From: Providencia sp.
Lineage (GTDB): Bacteria; Pseudomonadota; Gammaproteobacteria; Enterobacterales; Enterobacteriaceae
Direction of reading: 5' to 3'
DNA length: 39,083 nt
Assembly (NCBI RefSeq): GCF_003533305.1
Contig: NZ_DOEH01000012.1
Location: 62,378-101,460 of the forward strand
Shown here: in pieces, positions 9,737 to 19,021 of the stretch
Position numbering within the stretch: position 1 is the first letter of the stretch
How the letters are laid out: each line of letters starts with the position of its first letter
Position numbers and translations under genes: made by a program
The notes under the pieces: model-generated
Told to the model about the DNA's origin: nothing
What the model saw: only the letters and a program-made list of their open reading frames with translations
Databases searched by the model: none

Positions 9737-10720
9737 ATGGCAAAACGTATTGAATTCGCACAAGCAGGCGGTCCTGAAGTTCTGAACTTTGTAGATTATT
9801 CCCCGAACGAGCCTACAGATAACGAAATACAAATAGAAAATCACGCTATCGGCATCAATTTTATCGATACTTATGTCCGCAGTGGGTTATATCCTGTTGC
9901 CAATTTACCCGCAGGCCTTGGCACAGAAGCCGCCGGTATTGTCGTAAAAACAGGCTCCCAAGTAACAGGCTTCAGACCTGGAGACCGCGTTGTTTATGCA
10001 CAAGGCCCTTTAGGCGCTTACAGTGAAATTCACAATGTACCTGAAAGTGCAGTCGCCCATTTACCTAATGATATTTCATTTAAACAAGCTGCTGCCTGCT
10101 CGTTGAAAGGAATGACTGTTTACTATTTGCTCAACCAGACCTATCAAGTTAAGCGTGATGAGATATTTTTATTCCATGCCGCCGCTGGCGGTGTTGGTCT
10201 CATCGCTTGTCAGTGGGCAAAAGCACTCGGTGCCAAGATGATAGGAACAGTGGGTTCAGATGAAAAAGCATTACGAGCCAAAGATGCTGGCGCTTGGCAA
10301 GTGATTAACTACCAAACAGAAGATATCGCTGCTCGCGTTAAAGAAATAACAGATGGTGAAAAAGTCAATGTCGTTTATGACTCTGTAGGTCAAGCTACAT
10401 GGCTAGCATCACTTGACTCATTGAAGCGCAAAGGTTTAATGGTCAGCTTTGGTAATGCATCAGGTCCCGTTACTGGGGTGAATTTAGGCATTTTAAATCA
10501 AAAGGGTTCTTTGTACGTCACAAGGCCTTCACTTAGCGGCTATGTGACAAATAGAGCAGAATTAGATCAAGCCAGCAAAGCATTGTTTGACATGATATTA
10601 AGTGGGAAACTCAATGTTGATGTTCCTGAATCGCAAATATTTGCACTAAAAGATGCACAGCAAGCTCACCGCATCATCGAGCAAAGACATACTCAAGGAT
10701 CAAGTTTGTTAATTCCTTAA
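9737..10720 (+). CDS. qor: Quinone oxidoreductase, NADPH-dependent (Qor)
   Basis: Qor is a zinc-less medium-chain dehydrogenase/reductase that reduces quinones with NADPH in the cytoplasm. The protein has the GroES-like N-terminal domain (INFIDTYVRSGLYP, LGTEAAGIVVKTG) and the Rossmann domain with FHAAAGGVGLIACQWAKALGA near residue 150, followed by VVYDSVGQATW. I place the start at the ATG at 9737, giving 327 residues exactly like E. coli Qor, because TTGGAGA precedes it. An in-frame ATG at 9710 lacks a ribosome-binding site and would add nine residues outside the family. It is followed by a strong terminator. Confidence 0.95.
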   Translation: MAKRIEFAQAGGPEVLNFVDYSPNEPTDNEIQIENHAIGINFIDTYVRSGLYPVANLPAGLGTEAAGIVVKTGSQVTGFRPGDRVVYAQGPLGAYSEIHNVPESAVAHLPNDISFKQAAACSLKGMTVYYLLNQTYQVKRDEIFLFHAAAGGVGLIACQWAKALGAKMIGTVGSDEKALRAKDAGAWQVINYQTEDIAARVKEITDGEKVNVVYDSVGQATWLASLDSLKRKGLMVSFGNASGPVTGVNLGILNQKGSLYVTRPSLSGYVTNRAELDQASKALFDMILSGKLNVDVPESQIFALKDAQQAHRIIEQRHTQGSSLLIP

Positions 10721-10727
10721 GTGATTA

Positions 10728-10769
10728 AAAGGGCGTCAATATTAAAGTTAAATGCATTGACGCCTTTTT
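10728..10769. terminator. Bidirectional terminator between qor and dusA
   Basis: A 9-bp stem GGCGTCAAT (10732-10740) / ATTGACGCC (10756-10764) is flanked by AAAA on the left and TTTTT on the right. It sits between two convergent genes and can serve both. Confidence 0.9.
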
Positions 10770-10777
10770 GAATTTAC

Positions 10778-11824
10778 TTATTCACCTTGAGTCACTAGGG
10801 CAAGTGCCTGCTCAACAACCGCCAAGTCAGCACCTTTTTTATGAGCATTCTCACTCAAGTATCGACGCCACTGACGTGCTCCGGGTATGCCTTGGAAAAT
10901 ACCTAACATGTGACGTGTCATGTGCCCCAAATAAGCCCCTTTTGAGAGTTCATTTTCAATATATGGGTACATCTGCCTAACGGCTTCAATACCATTAACG
11001 ACAGGGTATTTATCATCAAACAATTGGTTATCCACAGCAGTAAGAATCGATGGATTTTGATAAGCTTCTCGTCCAACCATCACACCATCCAGGTGCTTTA
11101 GGTGTTCTTTAGCTTCTTCTAGTGTTTTCACTCCACCATTAATTGCCATTGTTAAGTGCGAAAAATCACGTTTTAGCTGATAAACGCGAGGATAATCAAG
11201 GGGTGGAATTTCTCTATTTTCTTTCGGACTCAGACCCGATAACCACGCTTTACGTGCGTGGATAATAAACATCTCACAACCACCCTTAGTTGAAACCGTA
11301 TCGATAAAATCACACAAAAATTCATAACTATCTTGTTCATCAATACCAATGCGCGTTTTTACTGTAACGGGAATTGAAACAACGTCTTGCATTGCTTTTA
11401 TACAATCAGCAACTAACTGTGCATCCCCCATCAAACAAGCACCAAAACGGCCATTTTGTACTCTATCTGACGGACAGCCTACGTTTAAATTAATTTCATC
11501 ATAACCACGTTCTTGTGCCAACTTGGCACACTGTGCTAAAGCCGCAGGGTCACTTCCCCCAAGTTGCAGTGCAACAGGATGTTCTTCCTCACTAAAAGCA
11601 AGATAGTCACCTTTTCCATAAATGATTGCACCAGTGGTTACCATTTCAGTATAGAGCAAAGTGTTTTTACTCAATAAACGATGGAAGTAACGACAATGGC
11701 GGTCAGTCCAGTCGAGCATCGGCGCAACGGAGAATCGATTGAGATTTTGATAGCCACGACTCTTTGTTAATGGCGTGGTTTGAGCTGTAACTTGGCTGTG
11801 TTCTATAGTTTGATTTTGTGGCAT
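10778..11824 (-). CDS. dusA: tRNA-dihydrouridine(20/20a) synthase DusA
   Basis: DusA is an FMN- and NADPH-dependent enzyme that reduces uridines 20 and 20a in the D-loop of tRNA. The 348-residue protein is a TIM barrel followed by a helical tRNA-binding domain: [17 protein letters not shown] near residue 31, LQLGGSDP near 87, catalytic cysteine C117 in [35 protein letters not shown] and the FMN-phosphate motif [17 protein letters not shown] and [20 protein letters not shown] mark the DusA subgroup. The ATG at 11824 gives a roughly 20-residue N-terminal extension before the barrel; its ribosome-binding site is weak, but no later in-frame start would keep the barrel whole. Confidence 0.95.
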   Translation of the reverse strand: MPQNQTIEHSQVTAQTTPLTKSRGYQNLNRFSVAPMLDWTDRHCRYFHRLLSKNTLLYTEMVTTGAIIYGKGDYLAFSEEEHPVALQLGGSDPAALAQCAKLAQERGYDEINLNVGCPSDRVQNGRFGACLMGDAQLVADCIKAMQDVVSIPVTVKTRIGIDEQDSYEFLCDFIDTVSTKGGCEMFIIHARKAWLSGLSPKENREIPPLDYPRVYQLKRDFSHLTMAINGGVKTLEEAKEHLKHLDGVMVGREAYQNPSILTAVDNQLFDDKYPVVNGIEAVRQMYPYIENELSKGAYLGHMTRHMLGIFQGIPGARQWRRYLSENAHKKGADLAVVEQALALVTQGE

Positions 11825-12223
11825 GTTTATTTTTCAGGTCTATGTCGATTTTACGGCTACGAGACTAGCCCGAGCAGATAAAAGAATACAAATAATAAAG
11901 TATTGTAGCATAGAGATACCACAGTGCTATTGGTTGTCAGAATTGATGAGCCATAAATTCATTAACACCCGAATTGATACCGTTTAAATAAAAATATTTT
12001 CTTTTAAAAACAAATAGTCCCCAATATTGGCCATCCAATAATTGAGGACTATCACATGATAACAAATTGAAACTGGCAAAATATCAAAGCAAGTTATGAG
12101 CCAAACATTACTGTTATTAAATTAGGTTTAATGACATAACAATGATATTTAACTATTACACTTAAAATTACTCAATAAGTTTTTTATCGAAATAATTTCA
12201 ATGATATTCCTGAGTAAATATAG
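11825..12223. other. Intergenic region upstream of dusA
   Basis: About 400 bp without a gene. It would hold the dusA promoter near its left end and contains the hairpin terminator at 12006-12051. The rest is AT-rich with no other motif I can support. Confidence 0.6.
12006..12051 (-). terminator. Hairpin terminator of the DUF1471-type gene
   Basis: TAGTCC at 12015 pairs with GGACTA ending at 12051, continuing through CCAAT / ATTG segments to a stem of about 16 bp with one bulge and one mismatch and a small loop. On the minus strand the stem is followed by TTTGTTTTT. It lies about 170 bp after the small periplasmic gene and isolates dusA from it. Confidence 0.65.
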
Positions 12224-12433
12224 TTATTTAGTTTCTGCGCTCATTGTGACAATATTACCAACTCGAGCACTAGTAATAGTATAACTTTCTGCACCAATCG
12301 CTTTCGCTTTTGCTGCGATAACCGCTTCAGTAGAATCAAGTGTATCGCCTGTTGCAGTTAATGTAGCCGCAGATGCACCAAATGCCATCATGGATAATAT
12401 AGAAGCTGCCATCAAAGTTTTAATCATGTTCAT
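12224..12433 (-). CDS. Small periplasmic protein of the YdgH/BhsA/McbA (DUF1471) type
   Basis: A 69-residue secreted peptide. Residues 1-22 form a signal peptide (MNMIKTLMAASILSMMAFG, cut after ASA). The mature part of about 47 residues has EAVIAAKAKAIGAESYTIT, which fits the DUF1471 pattern of a helix with AxKAxxxGAxxYxIxS followed by a strand. Known members such as BhsA and McbA are small stress-induced periplasmic or outer-membrane-associated proteins affecting biofilm and permeability; whether this one does so is inference. The start ATG at 12433 follows AAGGAATAAGAG; a second ATG two codons later is possible. It stands alone, with a terminator behind it. Confidence 0.65.
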   Translation of the reverse strand: MNMIKTLMAASILSMMAFGASAATLTATGDTLDSTEAVIAAKAKAIGAESYTITSARVGNIVTMSAETK

Positions 12434-12713
12434 TCTCTTATTCCTTCATTGTATATTTAGGGAGGTAACCCTTGTTACCTTCGATGAAACTATCATACCC
12501 TCAAATACAGTTTAGGTTAAAGCTAATAAAATGACTGTTCATATTCAAATAAATTGAACAACATTAGAGTTAATAGAATAGAAAAAAATTGATCATTTAA
12601 CTGAGCAATAATTAATTCATTAAAACAGTAAATGAGTTTAATAAGCGTAAACCTACCAACTAGATAGGCTGATACATTGCCGTATTTGATCAACTAGGTG
12701 AAGATGAAGGGAG

Positions 12714-12896
12714 TTAATAGGGCTTACGCAGTTGCTGTTCTCTATTAATATTTTGATTTTCTTTAATGCTATTTAGCACACTATCTGTATAGGGATCTAT
12801 TTTTACATCTTTTTCATTCGGCGTATTTGCTTGATTATTTGATGTTGTACAACCCGATAAAAATAGAAATAAAAACGTTAACATTGCCTTGTTCAT
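12714..12896 (-). CDS. Small predicted lipoprotein
   Basis: A 60-residue protein with a short hydrophobic signal MNKAMLTFLFLFLSGCTTSN; the lipobox LSGC predicts cleavage before the cysteine and lipid attachment. With threonine at +2 the Lol rules would send it to the outer membrane. The mature 45 residues are polar and probably unstructured (asparagine, lysine and glutamine rich), and I recognise no family. Three start positions overlap (TTG 12902, ATG 12899, ATG 12896). I chose 12896 because it lies 6 bases after GGAG, while the others are too close. The function is unknown. Confidence 0.55.
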   Translation of the reverse strand: MNKAMLTFLFLFLSGCTTSNNQANTPNEKDVKIDPYTDSVLNSIKENQNINREQQLRKPY

Positions 12897-12902
12897 CATC
12901 AA

Positions 12903-13412
12903 CTCCTCTTGTTCGTGTCATTATATTAACCAAATTATCTTATCATCATAATTTTAGAGGATATTTTTCAAATCATTTAGATTTTTTTTACTTTTTCTAG
13001 GTTGTATTCCAATGCATGCATTAATTGACATTGTAGCTAAAAAATCATAATAACTTGAAATTAAAGACTTTTTATTCCACCCAGCCAATAAACCCAATAT
13101 AAGATAATGACAATAAAAATATCACCATGAGGCGCTGTAATACTTTAAGCATTGCGATAAATCGTTTTACTTGTTTCATAAAATTTAAACCCGCCTATAA
13201 GAACTTCAATTATTTAATAATTATCTTATTTTTCGCTATCAGAGTATCAATAGAATGGCATTTCTCAAAAATATATTTATTTATTTTGCATATTTCGTTA
13301 TGTATTCATCATTTAGGCAAAACAGATAACAAAATCAAAAAAACACATTATGGCAAAAGCCACTAACTCATACTGTGGCTTCCTTTTATGACAATAATAA
13401 CAGCATCACCTT
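12903..13412. other. AT-rich intergenic region
   Basis: About 510 bp very rich in A and T. It contains the hairpin at 13357-13381. A 79-residue open frame on the plus strand has no ribosome-binding site and no recognisable domain, so I do not call it a gene. I see nothing else. Confidence 0.5.
13357..13381. terminator. Hairpin downstream of higA
   Basis: AAGCCAC (13357-13363) pairs with GTGGCTT (13375-13381) around an 11-nt loop. On the minus strand it is followed by TTTTG within the stem tail, and on the plus strand by CCTTTT. It lies about 30 bp after the higA stop and probably ends the toxin-antitoxin transcript. Confidence 0.6.
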
Positions 13413-13742
13413 TTATGCAACTTTTTTAGATTTTGCTTTTAAAAAATCCTCGTAATACATAATTTTGTTAATTTCTTCTTGCAACCTAGGGTCATTGTTA
13501 ACTTCCCATATATCAATAGCTTGCTGTAGGTTTATCCAAAACTGTAAGCTTGTATCAAAAGCTTTCGCCAACTTAAAAGCCATATCGATAGATAGCTTTC
13601 TATTGTTATTAACCAAAGAGCTTATTGTATTTCGATGAACACCTAACAATTCAGATAACTCATTGATCTTCATGCCAGTAGGTATGAGATATTCATAAAG
13701 TAATATATCTCCTACACTTGCTGGTTTTCTTGTTGCCTGCAT
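13413..13742 (-). CDS. higA: HigA-family antitoxin (XRE helix-turn-helix)
   Basis: Antitoxin of a type II module; members bind and silence the HigB toxin and repress their own operon. The 109-residue protein starts with RKPASVGDILLYEYLIPTGM, the classic HigA/VapI lead-in (usually HPGEILREEFLxPLGM). Next comes the helix-turn-helix MKINELSELLGVHRNTISSLVNNNRKLSIDMAFKLAKAFDTSLQFWINLQQAIDIWE, near residues 24-80. A C-terminal charged tail ends KAKSKKVA. The ATG at 13742 follows AAGGGG. It is the second gene of the pair, 77 bp after higB, the usual toxin-first order of HigBA. Target RNA or operator cannot be read directly. Confidence 0.85.
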   Translation of the reverse strand: MQATRKPASVGDILLYEYLIPTGMKINELSELLGVHRNTISSLVNNNRKLSIDMAFKLAKAFDTSLQFWINLQQAIDIWEVNNDPRLQEEINKIMYYEDFLKAKSKKVA

Positions 13743-13819
13743 GGTTAACCCCTTGTTTATGGCTTTAATATTTAATAATCAACGTTTCTTGTTATTGTTT
13801 TACAACATTTTCTTTTAAT

Positions 13820-14125
13820 TTATACATCTTTATGAGGGTCTAAATATAACGCAGTAACAGCATCATCCCATTTAAATATTAATCTATACTGCCCATTCAC
13901 GCGGATGGAATAATAACTATCTAAAGGTGGTTTTAGCTGTTTAAATCTGTTTCCGGGTGGGCTTTTAAAATCGCGTAATGTTGTCGCCGCATTTAACATA
14001 TCTAACTTACGTGCTAGGACAGAATTCATTGTGGTTGGTATCAATTTATTTAATTTACCGTAAACATAGAACAATCTCAGATACTCATCCCTAAAATATA
14101 AACGACAATCACCCTTTCCATTCAC
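13820..14125 (-). CDS. higB: HigB/RelE-superfamily toxin
   Basis: Predicted mRNA interferase of a type II toxin-antitoxin module, acting at the ribosome. The conserved part reads LARKLDMLNAATTLRDFK, then PPGNRFKQL, YYSIRVNGQYRLIFKWDD and a short acidic end, the normal HigB order including the arginine of the RLIFKW strand. The open frame extends further upstream (to 14221), but I place the start at the GTG at 14125. It follows a perfect GGGAGG by 5 bases, giving 101 residues against about 92 for typical HigB; the upstream part is hydrophobic and not family-like. No sign of truncation is visible, so the toxin is probably active and held by higA. Confidence 0.82.
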   Translation of the reverse strand: MNGKGDCRLYFRDEYLRLFYVYGKLNKLIPTTMNSVLARKLDMLNAATTLRDFKSPPGNRFKQLKPPLDSYYSIRVNGQYRLIFKWDDAVTALYLDPHKDV

Positions 14126-14274
14126 ACAAGCCTCCCTGATGAACAATCCATGTTGATAGAGTTTACGAGAGACAATAGCATTGAAATAAAAAACGCACAA
14201 CAGCACTGTGCAATTATGCATTTTTCAGAATGAAAATTTACGTTCTCTTTTTAGGTTTTCACAATTTTACTGTA

Positions 14275-15210
14275 TCAACCAATATTTTTTAGTGCATTAA
14301 TAATCAACGACCAAAATTTATCGTGATCCAATTTTACTGCGACCTGTGTATGGCAATCTATTGGGGCAGGATGACGAAAATCGGCGACCGTCATCCCTAG
14401 AGTCAACGAGCCAGTTAGTTCAATATCAATAGGCACCTTTTGTGTTGTCATCACAGATGGGTCAATCACATAAGCAACCGCGCAAGGGTCATGTACTGGC
14501 GGCGCATCAAATCCTTGAGCCTGTTTGTACATTTTTCCAAAAAAGTCTAATAACTCAACCACGAACTGTGAGCAATTTGTATTAAGACTGGCAATTTTAG
14601 CCACAACATCAGGTGTTGCTAAAGCTTGGTGAGTAAGATCTAAACCCACCATAGTTAGTGGCCATTTTTCATTAAAAACAATATGTGCAGCTTCTGGATC
14701 TATCTTGATATTAAATTCAGCGACAGGGCTCCAATTACCGACATGGTAGCCACCGCCCATCAATACCACTTCTTTTACTCGCTCAACAATACGAGGTTCA
14801 AGTCTGGCAGCAAGAGCAATATTTGTCAGCGCCCCTGTTGGCACTAATGTGATGGTTTTCGGTGGGTGAGACATAATGGTGTCAATAATCAAGGTAACCG
14901 CATGTCGCTTATCAAGCGTTAACGTCGGGGTTGGCAATGTAGGCCCATCAAGCCCTGAGTCTCCATGAATATCTGGAGCAACCTCCACTTCTCGAACTAA
15001 AGGACGAACAGCACCTGCTGCAAAAGGAATACCGCGAATATTTGCCATTTCAGCAATAGCCAGCGCGTTATGTGTAACTTTTTCAAGTGTTTGGTTACCC
15101 ACAACGGTGGTGACTGCGAGTAAATCAATGTCAGGATTACCGTAAGCTAATAATAAAGCGATTGCATCATCATGACCGGGATCGCAATCAAGAATTATCT
15201 TTTTTGTCAT
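14275..15210 (-). CDS. Ribonucleoside hydrolase (inosine-uridine nucleosidase family)
   Basis: Hydrolyses the N-glycosidic bond of nucleosides to base and ribose in the cytoplasm. The 311-residue protein has the N-terminal calcium-binding DCDPGHDDAIALLLA (residues 8-22), VTTVVGNQTLEKV near 33, HGDSGLDGPTLP near 82, LVPTGALTNIALA near 124, LMGGGYHVGNWSPVAEFNIKIDPEAA near 150 and the catalytic VHDPCAVAYVI near 240. Length equals the E. coli RihA/RihB pyrimidine-preferring group (311-313). The sequence seems slightly nearer to RihB in places, but I cannot assign substrate preference. The ATG at 15210 follows AAGGGTAAGG. It lies downstream of the ornithine decarboxylase, separated from it by a large inverted repeat, and is a single-gene unit. 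Confidence 0.9.
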   Translation of the reverse strand: MTKKIILDCDPGHDDAIALLLAYGNPDIDLLAVTTVVGNQTLEKVTHNALAIAEMANIRGIPFAAGAVRPLVREVEVAPDIHGDSGLDGPTLPTPTLTLDKRHAVTLIIDTIMSHPPKTITLVPTGALTNIALAARLEPRIVERVKEVVLMGGGYHVGNWSPVAEFNIKIDPEAAHIVFNEKWPLTMVGLDLTHQALATPDVVAKIASLNTNCSQFVVELLDFFGKMYKQAQGFDAPPVHDPCAVAYVIDPSVMTTQKVPIDIELTGSLTLGMTVADFRHPAPIDCHTQVAVKLDHDKFWSLIINALKNIG

Positions 15211-15232
15211 AACCTTACCCTTAACATAAAAA

Positions 15233-15320
15233 TGGAGTCAGCTATTGTTAGGGACTGTTGATCTTTACTGCTTATTTTTACAACAACCATCAAAGATCAA
15301 CAACTCCTAGTCTGACTCCA
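15233..15320. repeat. Long imperfect inverted repeat between speF/C and the nucleoside hydrolase
   Basis: Outer arms TGGAGTCAG (15233-15241) and CTGACTCCA (15312-15320) and inner arms TGTTGATCTTT (15256-15266) and AAAGATCAACA (15292-15302) are perfect inverted repeats. AGG / CCT pairs occur between them, around a 25-nt AT-rich loop. On the minus strand the outer stem is followed by TTTTT, so it could terminate the decarboxylase transcript. The size and nested symmetry also resemble a small palindromic mobile element. Confidence 0.75.
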
Positions 15321-15373
15321 ATTTAACTATCTGATAAGGTAAAATCTATGCGTTATGTCTGAATGCAAAAAAT

Positions 15374-17533
15374 TTATTTTAAAACATGTGCATACACACG
15401 CTTAGGAGCATCTTCATCTTTCGAAATATAGACACCTTGTAACTCAGGTGCAAAGCCCGGTAACGCATTAATACCCGCTTCTAATGCCTTAAAGTAGCGC
15501 AATACAGGCCCTGACCATACTTCTCCTGGCACCACACATAAAACACCCGGTGGATATGGCAAAGCACCTTCTACCGCAATCCGGCCCTCTAACTCATCAA
15601 GAGGTAATAACTCACAATTACCGCGAATAAACTCTAAATGCGCCTGTTGTGGGTTCATTTTCACAACAGGGAAATGTTTTTTACGAAACATCTCTTTTTG
15701 TAATTGCTTAATATTGTCGTTCACACTTAACTGATGCATTTCTTGGCACAAGCGGCGTAATGTATAGCCTTGGTAATGTTCCTGATAACGTACATAAACA
15801 GAAGGTAATACTTCTTCTAATAATGCATCTTCATCCAGTAACTGTTCAAATCGTACTAAATGAGAAACTAGCAACTCCAATTTTTCTCTCGTTTCTGCCG
15901 GTGTGAGCAAAAATAAAATGGAATTCAGATCGCATTTTTCAGGAATAACGCCGTGTTCACGTAAAAAGTGCGCCAAAATCGTCGCAGGAACACCAAAAGA
16001 TTCATATTCACCACTTTCAACATCAATACCCGGTGTCGTCAGCATCAATTTACACGGATCAACAAAATATTGATCTTGTGCATAGCCATCAAAAGCATGC
16101 CAACGTTCATGAGGAATAAAATTAAAAAAACGCTGCTGCGATGCAATTTGCTCGGTTGAATATTCATGCCACGGTAAACCGTCAACGAATTCAGGCACAA
16201 AAGGCCTGAAATAACGACAATGCTTAATAATTGATTTTCTAACTTCTATGCCTTGCATCACACAATCCATCCACATCATTTCCCCCGCTTCCCCTTGATG
16301 CATACGGGCATTAACATCTAGCGATGCAAACAATGGGTAAAATGGGCTTGTTGAGGCGTGCATCATAAAAGCATTATTAAGCTTTTTATGGGAAACAAAA
16401 CGCTCTTGCCCTTTAATATGATTATCTTTTTTATGAATTTGAGATGCTTGTGAGAAACCTGCTAACTGCTTATGTACTGATTGTGTCACCATAATACCCG
16501 GATCATTTTCATTCAATTCAAGTAATAATGGCGAACATTGGCGCATCATCGGAATGAATTGTTCATAACCAACCCAAGCAGAATCAAATAAAATGTAGTC
16601 ACATAAATGACCTATTTTATCAACCACTTGCCTTGCGTTATAGACAGTTCCATCATAGGTACCAAGTTGGATTACAGCCAAACGAAATGGTCTGGCAGCA
16701 GTAGATTTTTCAGGCATTACATCAGTTATCAACTGACGTAAATAATTTTCATCGAAGCAATGAGCATCAATACCACCAATAAAACCAAACGGATTACGTG
16801 CAGTTTCAAGATAAACGGGGGTCGCACCGGCTTGAATAAGCGCCCCATGATGGTTTGATTTGTGGTTATTTCGATCAAACAATACGAGATCACCCGGCGT
16901 CAATAAAGCATTAAGTACCACTTTATTTGATGAGGAGGTTCCATTTAGAACAAAATAAGTTTTGTCTGCATTAAATACACGAGCGGCGAATTTTTGAGCC
17001 TCTTTTGCCGCACCTTCATGGATAAGTAAATCTCCCATGGCGACGTCTGCGTTACATAAATCCGTACGAAACAAGTTTTCACCATAAAATTGATAAAACT
17101 GTTCTCCCGTCGGGTGACGGCGGAAAAATTGCCCGCCTTGGTGACCTGGGCAAGCAAAAGTCACATTATGTCCCGCAGCATAATCCATCATTCGTGCAAA
17201 AAATGGCGGTAATAACTGTTCAAGATACTGATTTGCAGCATCAAGCAACTGTTGGCTATTTTCATCACGAGCAGCAACTGCGGGTAGCAATAATGCTGTC
17301 AAATATGGCGGTTTTTTTTCATTATTTGGTAGCTGTTTATCACTAATAATAAACAGCGGAATACTGAGCTTACTTTCAGCAACCCTTTTCCACAGCCCTT
17401 GATTAGCATCTTGTTCAGATAGCACTACAGCGGCAATATTGTTGAACTGCGCATCGCGAATGTCTACCCACTGAAATTCATCAGTGAAATAGGTTGCGAC
17501 CCCCTGGCTACATGCCACATTGATTGTTTTCAT
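15374..17533 (-). CDS. speF: Ornithine decarboxylase (SpeF/SpeC type)
   Basis: A PLP-dependent fold-type I decarboxylase that makes putrescine from ornithine; the inducible SpeF form also consumes acid. It has a wing domain at residues 1-105, then FACPGHQGGQFFRRHP, the PLP region FDRNNHKSNHHGALIQAGATPVYLETARNPFGF, ILFDSAWVGYEQFIPMM, the lysine motif VTQSVHKQLAGFSQ near 350 and the C-terminal domain ending PGFAPELQGVYISK. Motifs such as FVLNGTSSSNKVVLNALLTPGDL and MFRKKHFP resemble SpeF more than SpeC, but the assignment between the two is not firm. I use the ATG at 17533 (719 residues, near the usual 711-732); an upstream TTG extends it by 14. No potE antiporter lies next to it. Confidence 0.9.
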   Translation of the reverse strand: MKTINVACSQGVATYFTDEFQWVDIRDAQFNNIAAVVLSEQDANQGLWKRVAESKLSIPLFIISDKQLPNNEKKPPYLTALLLPAVAARDENSQQLLDAANQYLEQLLPPFFARMMDYAAGHNVTFACPGHQGGQFFRRHPTGEQFYQFYGENLFRTDLCNADVAMGDLLIHEGAAKEAQKFAARVFNADKTYFVLNGTSSSNKVVLNALLTPGDLVLFDRNNHKSNHHGALIQAGATPVYLETARNPFGFIGGIDAHCFDENYLRQLITDVMPEKSTAARPFRLAVIQLGTYDGTVYNARQVVDKIGHLCDYILFDSAWVGYEQFIPMMRQCSPLLLELNENDPGIMVTQSVHKQLAGFSQASQIHKKDNHIKGQERFVSHKKLNNAFMMHASTSPFYPLFASLDVNARMHQGEAGEMMWMDCVMQGIEVRKSIIKHCRYFRPFVPEFVDGLPWHEYSTEQIASQQRFFNFIPHERWHAFDGYAQDQYFVDPCKLMLTTPGIDVESGEYESFGVPATILAHFLREHGVIPEKCDLNSILFLLTPAETREKLELLVSHLVRFEQLLDEDALLEEVLPSVYVRYQEHYQGYTLRRLCQEMHQLSVNDNIKQLQKEMFRKKHFPVVKMNPQQAHLEFIRGNCELLPLDELEGRIAVEGALPYPPGVLCVVPGEVWSGPVLRYFKALEAGINALPGFAPELQGVYISKDEDAPKRVYAHVLK

Positions 17534-17745
17534 AGCAGTCTGGCTCTTGGTTAGCTGAGGAAAAGAGGCGGTCAATATACTTGATAGATAACAAGATTGG
17601 AATTAACAGAATGAATGCAAAAATATTCAAGATTGATTAAGCGAATTATTTTTTATAAGCCTCTGGTTAATAGCATAAAAATCCTAAAAGCTATCACTCG
17701 TACCATTAGAAATAAATTTCATTAAAAATAATATTATCAGATTAA

Positions 17746-17783
17746 CCGACTAATAAATAATTATTCAACAGTCTATTAGTCGG
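17746..17783 (-). terminator. AT-rich hairpin downstream of ynaI
   Basis: CCGACTAATA (17746-17755) and TATTAGTCGG (17774-17783) form a perfect 10-bp inverted repeat with an 18-nt loop, located 20 bp after the channel stop codon. On the minus strand it is followed by TTAATCT rather than a long T-run, so it may act as a weak terminator or 3' stabilising hairpin. Confidence 0.5.
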
Positions 17784-17805
17784 CTGATTTAAGGTGATTG
17801 GGACG

Positions 17806-18819
17806 TTAGTTGTTTTTTTCTATATACAGAGTCTGTGTTGGATAAGCAAAGTCGGCACCATGGCGTTTAACTATTTCAATAATTTTTAAATAGACCACTT
17901 GCTGAGCCGCCAACCATTCTGACCACACGGTGGTTTTTGTAAAACAATACACCATAATATTCAATGATGAATCAGCAAATGCATCGAAATACACTAATAA
18001 CGTTTGCCCCGTATCAATGTTTTCATCTTGTTGTAGCATGCTACGAATTTCATCTACAATCGCACCCATTTTATCGGCATCTTCGTAACGTAAACCCAGT
18101 TCAGTTTTAATACGACGATTAGTCATGCGTCCTGGGTTTTCCACACTAATAGATGAAAATACCGAGTTAGGAATATAAAGTGGGCGGTGGTCAAACGTGA
18201 CAATTTTTGTGATCCGCCAGCCAATTTCCACAACAGTACCTTCTATATTTCTATCTGGTGAACTCACCCAATCACCAATGTTGAATGGCCTATCAAAGTA
18301 GAGCATTAACCCTGAAAAAAAGTTACTCAGGACATCCTTACCGGCCATACCAATAGCAATACCGCCAATTCCCCCAAATGTCATCAACCCTGACAAGCTC
18401 ATGCCAAAATGCTCACCAAACAATAAAATGATGAGGACAAAAACCGCAGTTTTAAACACACGAGCAACAATACGGGCAGAGGTAGGGTCGCTGCCTTTTT
18501 TAATCTGTTTTTTCTCTAACCGATTAGCGAGTTGAAATAGTTTCCGCATTAAAATCAATGCAATTAACGCAGTTGTCAGAAAATTAACTAGTGGTGTAGA
18601 AATAAAAGTTAAATCAAAATCACTAGAAGCCATATCCAAATATTGAGCAGCAACCACCACAATTGCACATAAAACAGCAGTTTGGATGACATGCACTAAA
18701 ATACTTTTTCGTTTATGCTTATGTCTTTTACTCATCGCCTCGAAAACAACAAATAATGCGAGACCAACAGCAATAATCGTCATGCCCACTGCATATTTTT
18801 CGAGTAGTGTTTCTATCAT
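17806..18819 (-). CDS. ynaI: MscS-family mechanosensitive channel, YnaI type
   Basis: A low-conductance inner-membrane channel that opens under membrane tension and protects against hypo-osmotic shock. The 337 residues have hydrophobic segments near 8-30, 44-64, 78-98, 122-140 and the pore-lining helix [31 protein letters not shown] near 148-178. These are followed by the MscS beta domain ([41 protein letters not shown]) and the cytoplasmic cage ending in [13 protein letters not shown]. The order and many residues agree with E. coli YnaI (343 aa), including [12 protein letters not shown] and [15 protein letters not shown]. The ATG at 18819 follows AGGGCGA. It is its own transcription unit; the stretch to 19079 separates it from the divergent next gene. 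Confidence 0.93.
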   Translation of the reverse strand: MIETLLEKYAVGMTIIAVGLALFVVFEAMSKRHKHKRKSILVHVIQTAVLCAIVVVAAQYLDMASSDFDLTFISTPLVNFLTTALIALILMRKLFQLANRLEKKQIKKGSDPTSARIVARVFKTAVFVLIILLFGEHFGMSLSGLMTFGGIGGIAIGMAGKDVLSNFFSGLMLYFDRPFNIGDWVSSPDRNIEGTVVEIGWRITKIVTFDHRPLYIPNSVFSSISVENPGRMTNRRIKTELGLRYEDADKMGAIVDEIRSMLQQDENIDTGQTLLVYFDAFADSSLNIMVYCFTKTTVWSEWLAAQQVVYLKIIEIVKRHGADFAYPTQTLYIEKNN

Positions 18820-19021
18820 ACTTAATCGCCCTATGACTTCATTCTAATGGTATTATTTTAGTCAACTTACATTTGCTATATGCTGTAATTTATAAATCTT
18901 GTCACTAAGATAACAATTATAAATATAATTTTCCCAATAATTATCAATAACGTTTTAGATCATGAATCAATGGGATCACTCAGCAAATTATTTAACTTAA
19001 AAATAGTCGTCTAATTTTCGG

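Noticed and set aside
13127..13366. 79-codon open frame on the plus strand
   Set aside because: No ribosome-binding site, AT-driven composition, no recognisable domain, and it runs into a hairpin near its end.
17534..17805. A SpeFL-like regulatory leader peptide upstream of the ornithine decarboxylase
   Set aside because: I looked for a short arginine-rich leader on the minus strand and found none that resembles the known one, so no such feature is claimed.
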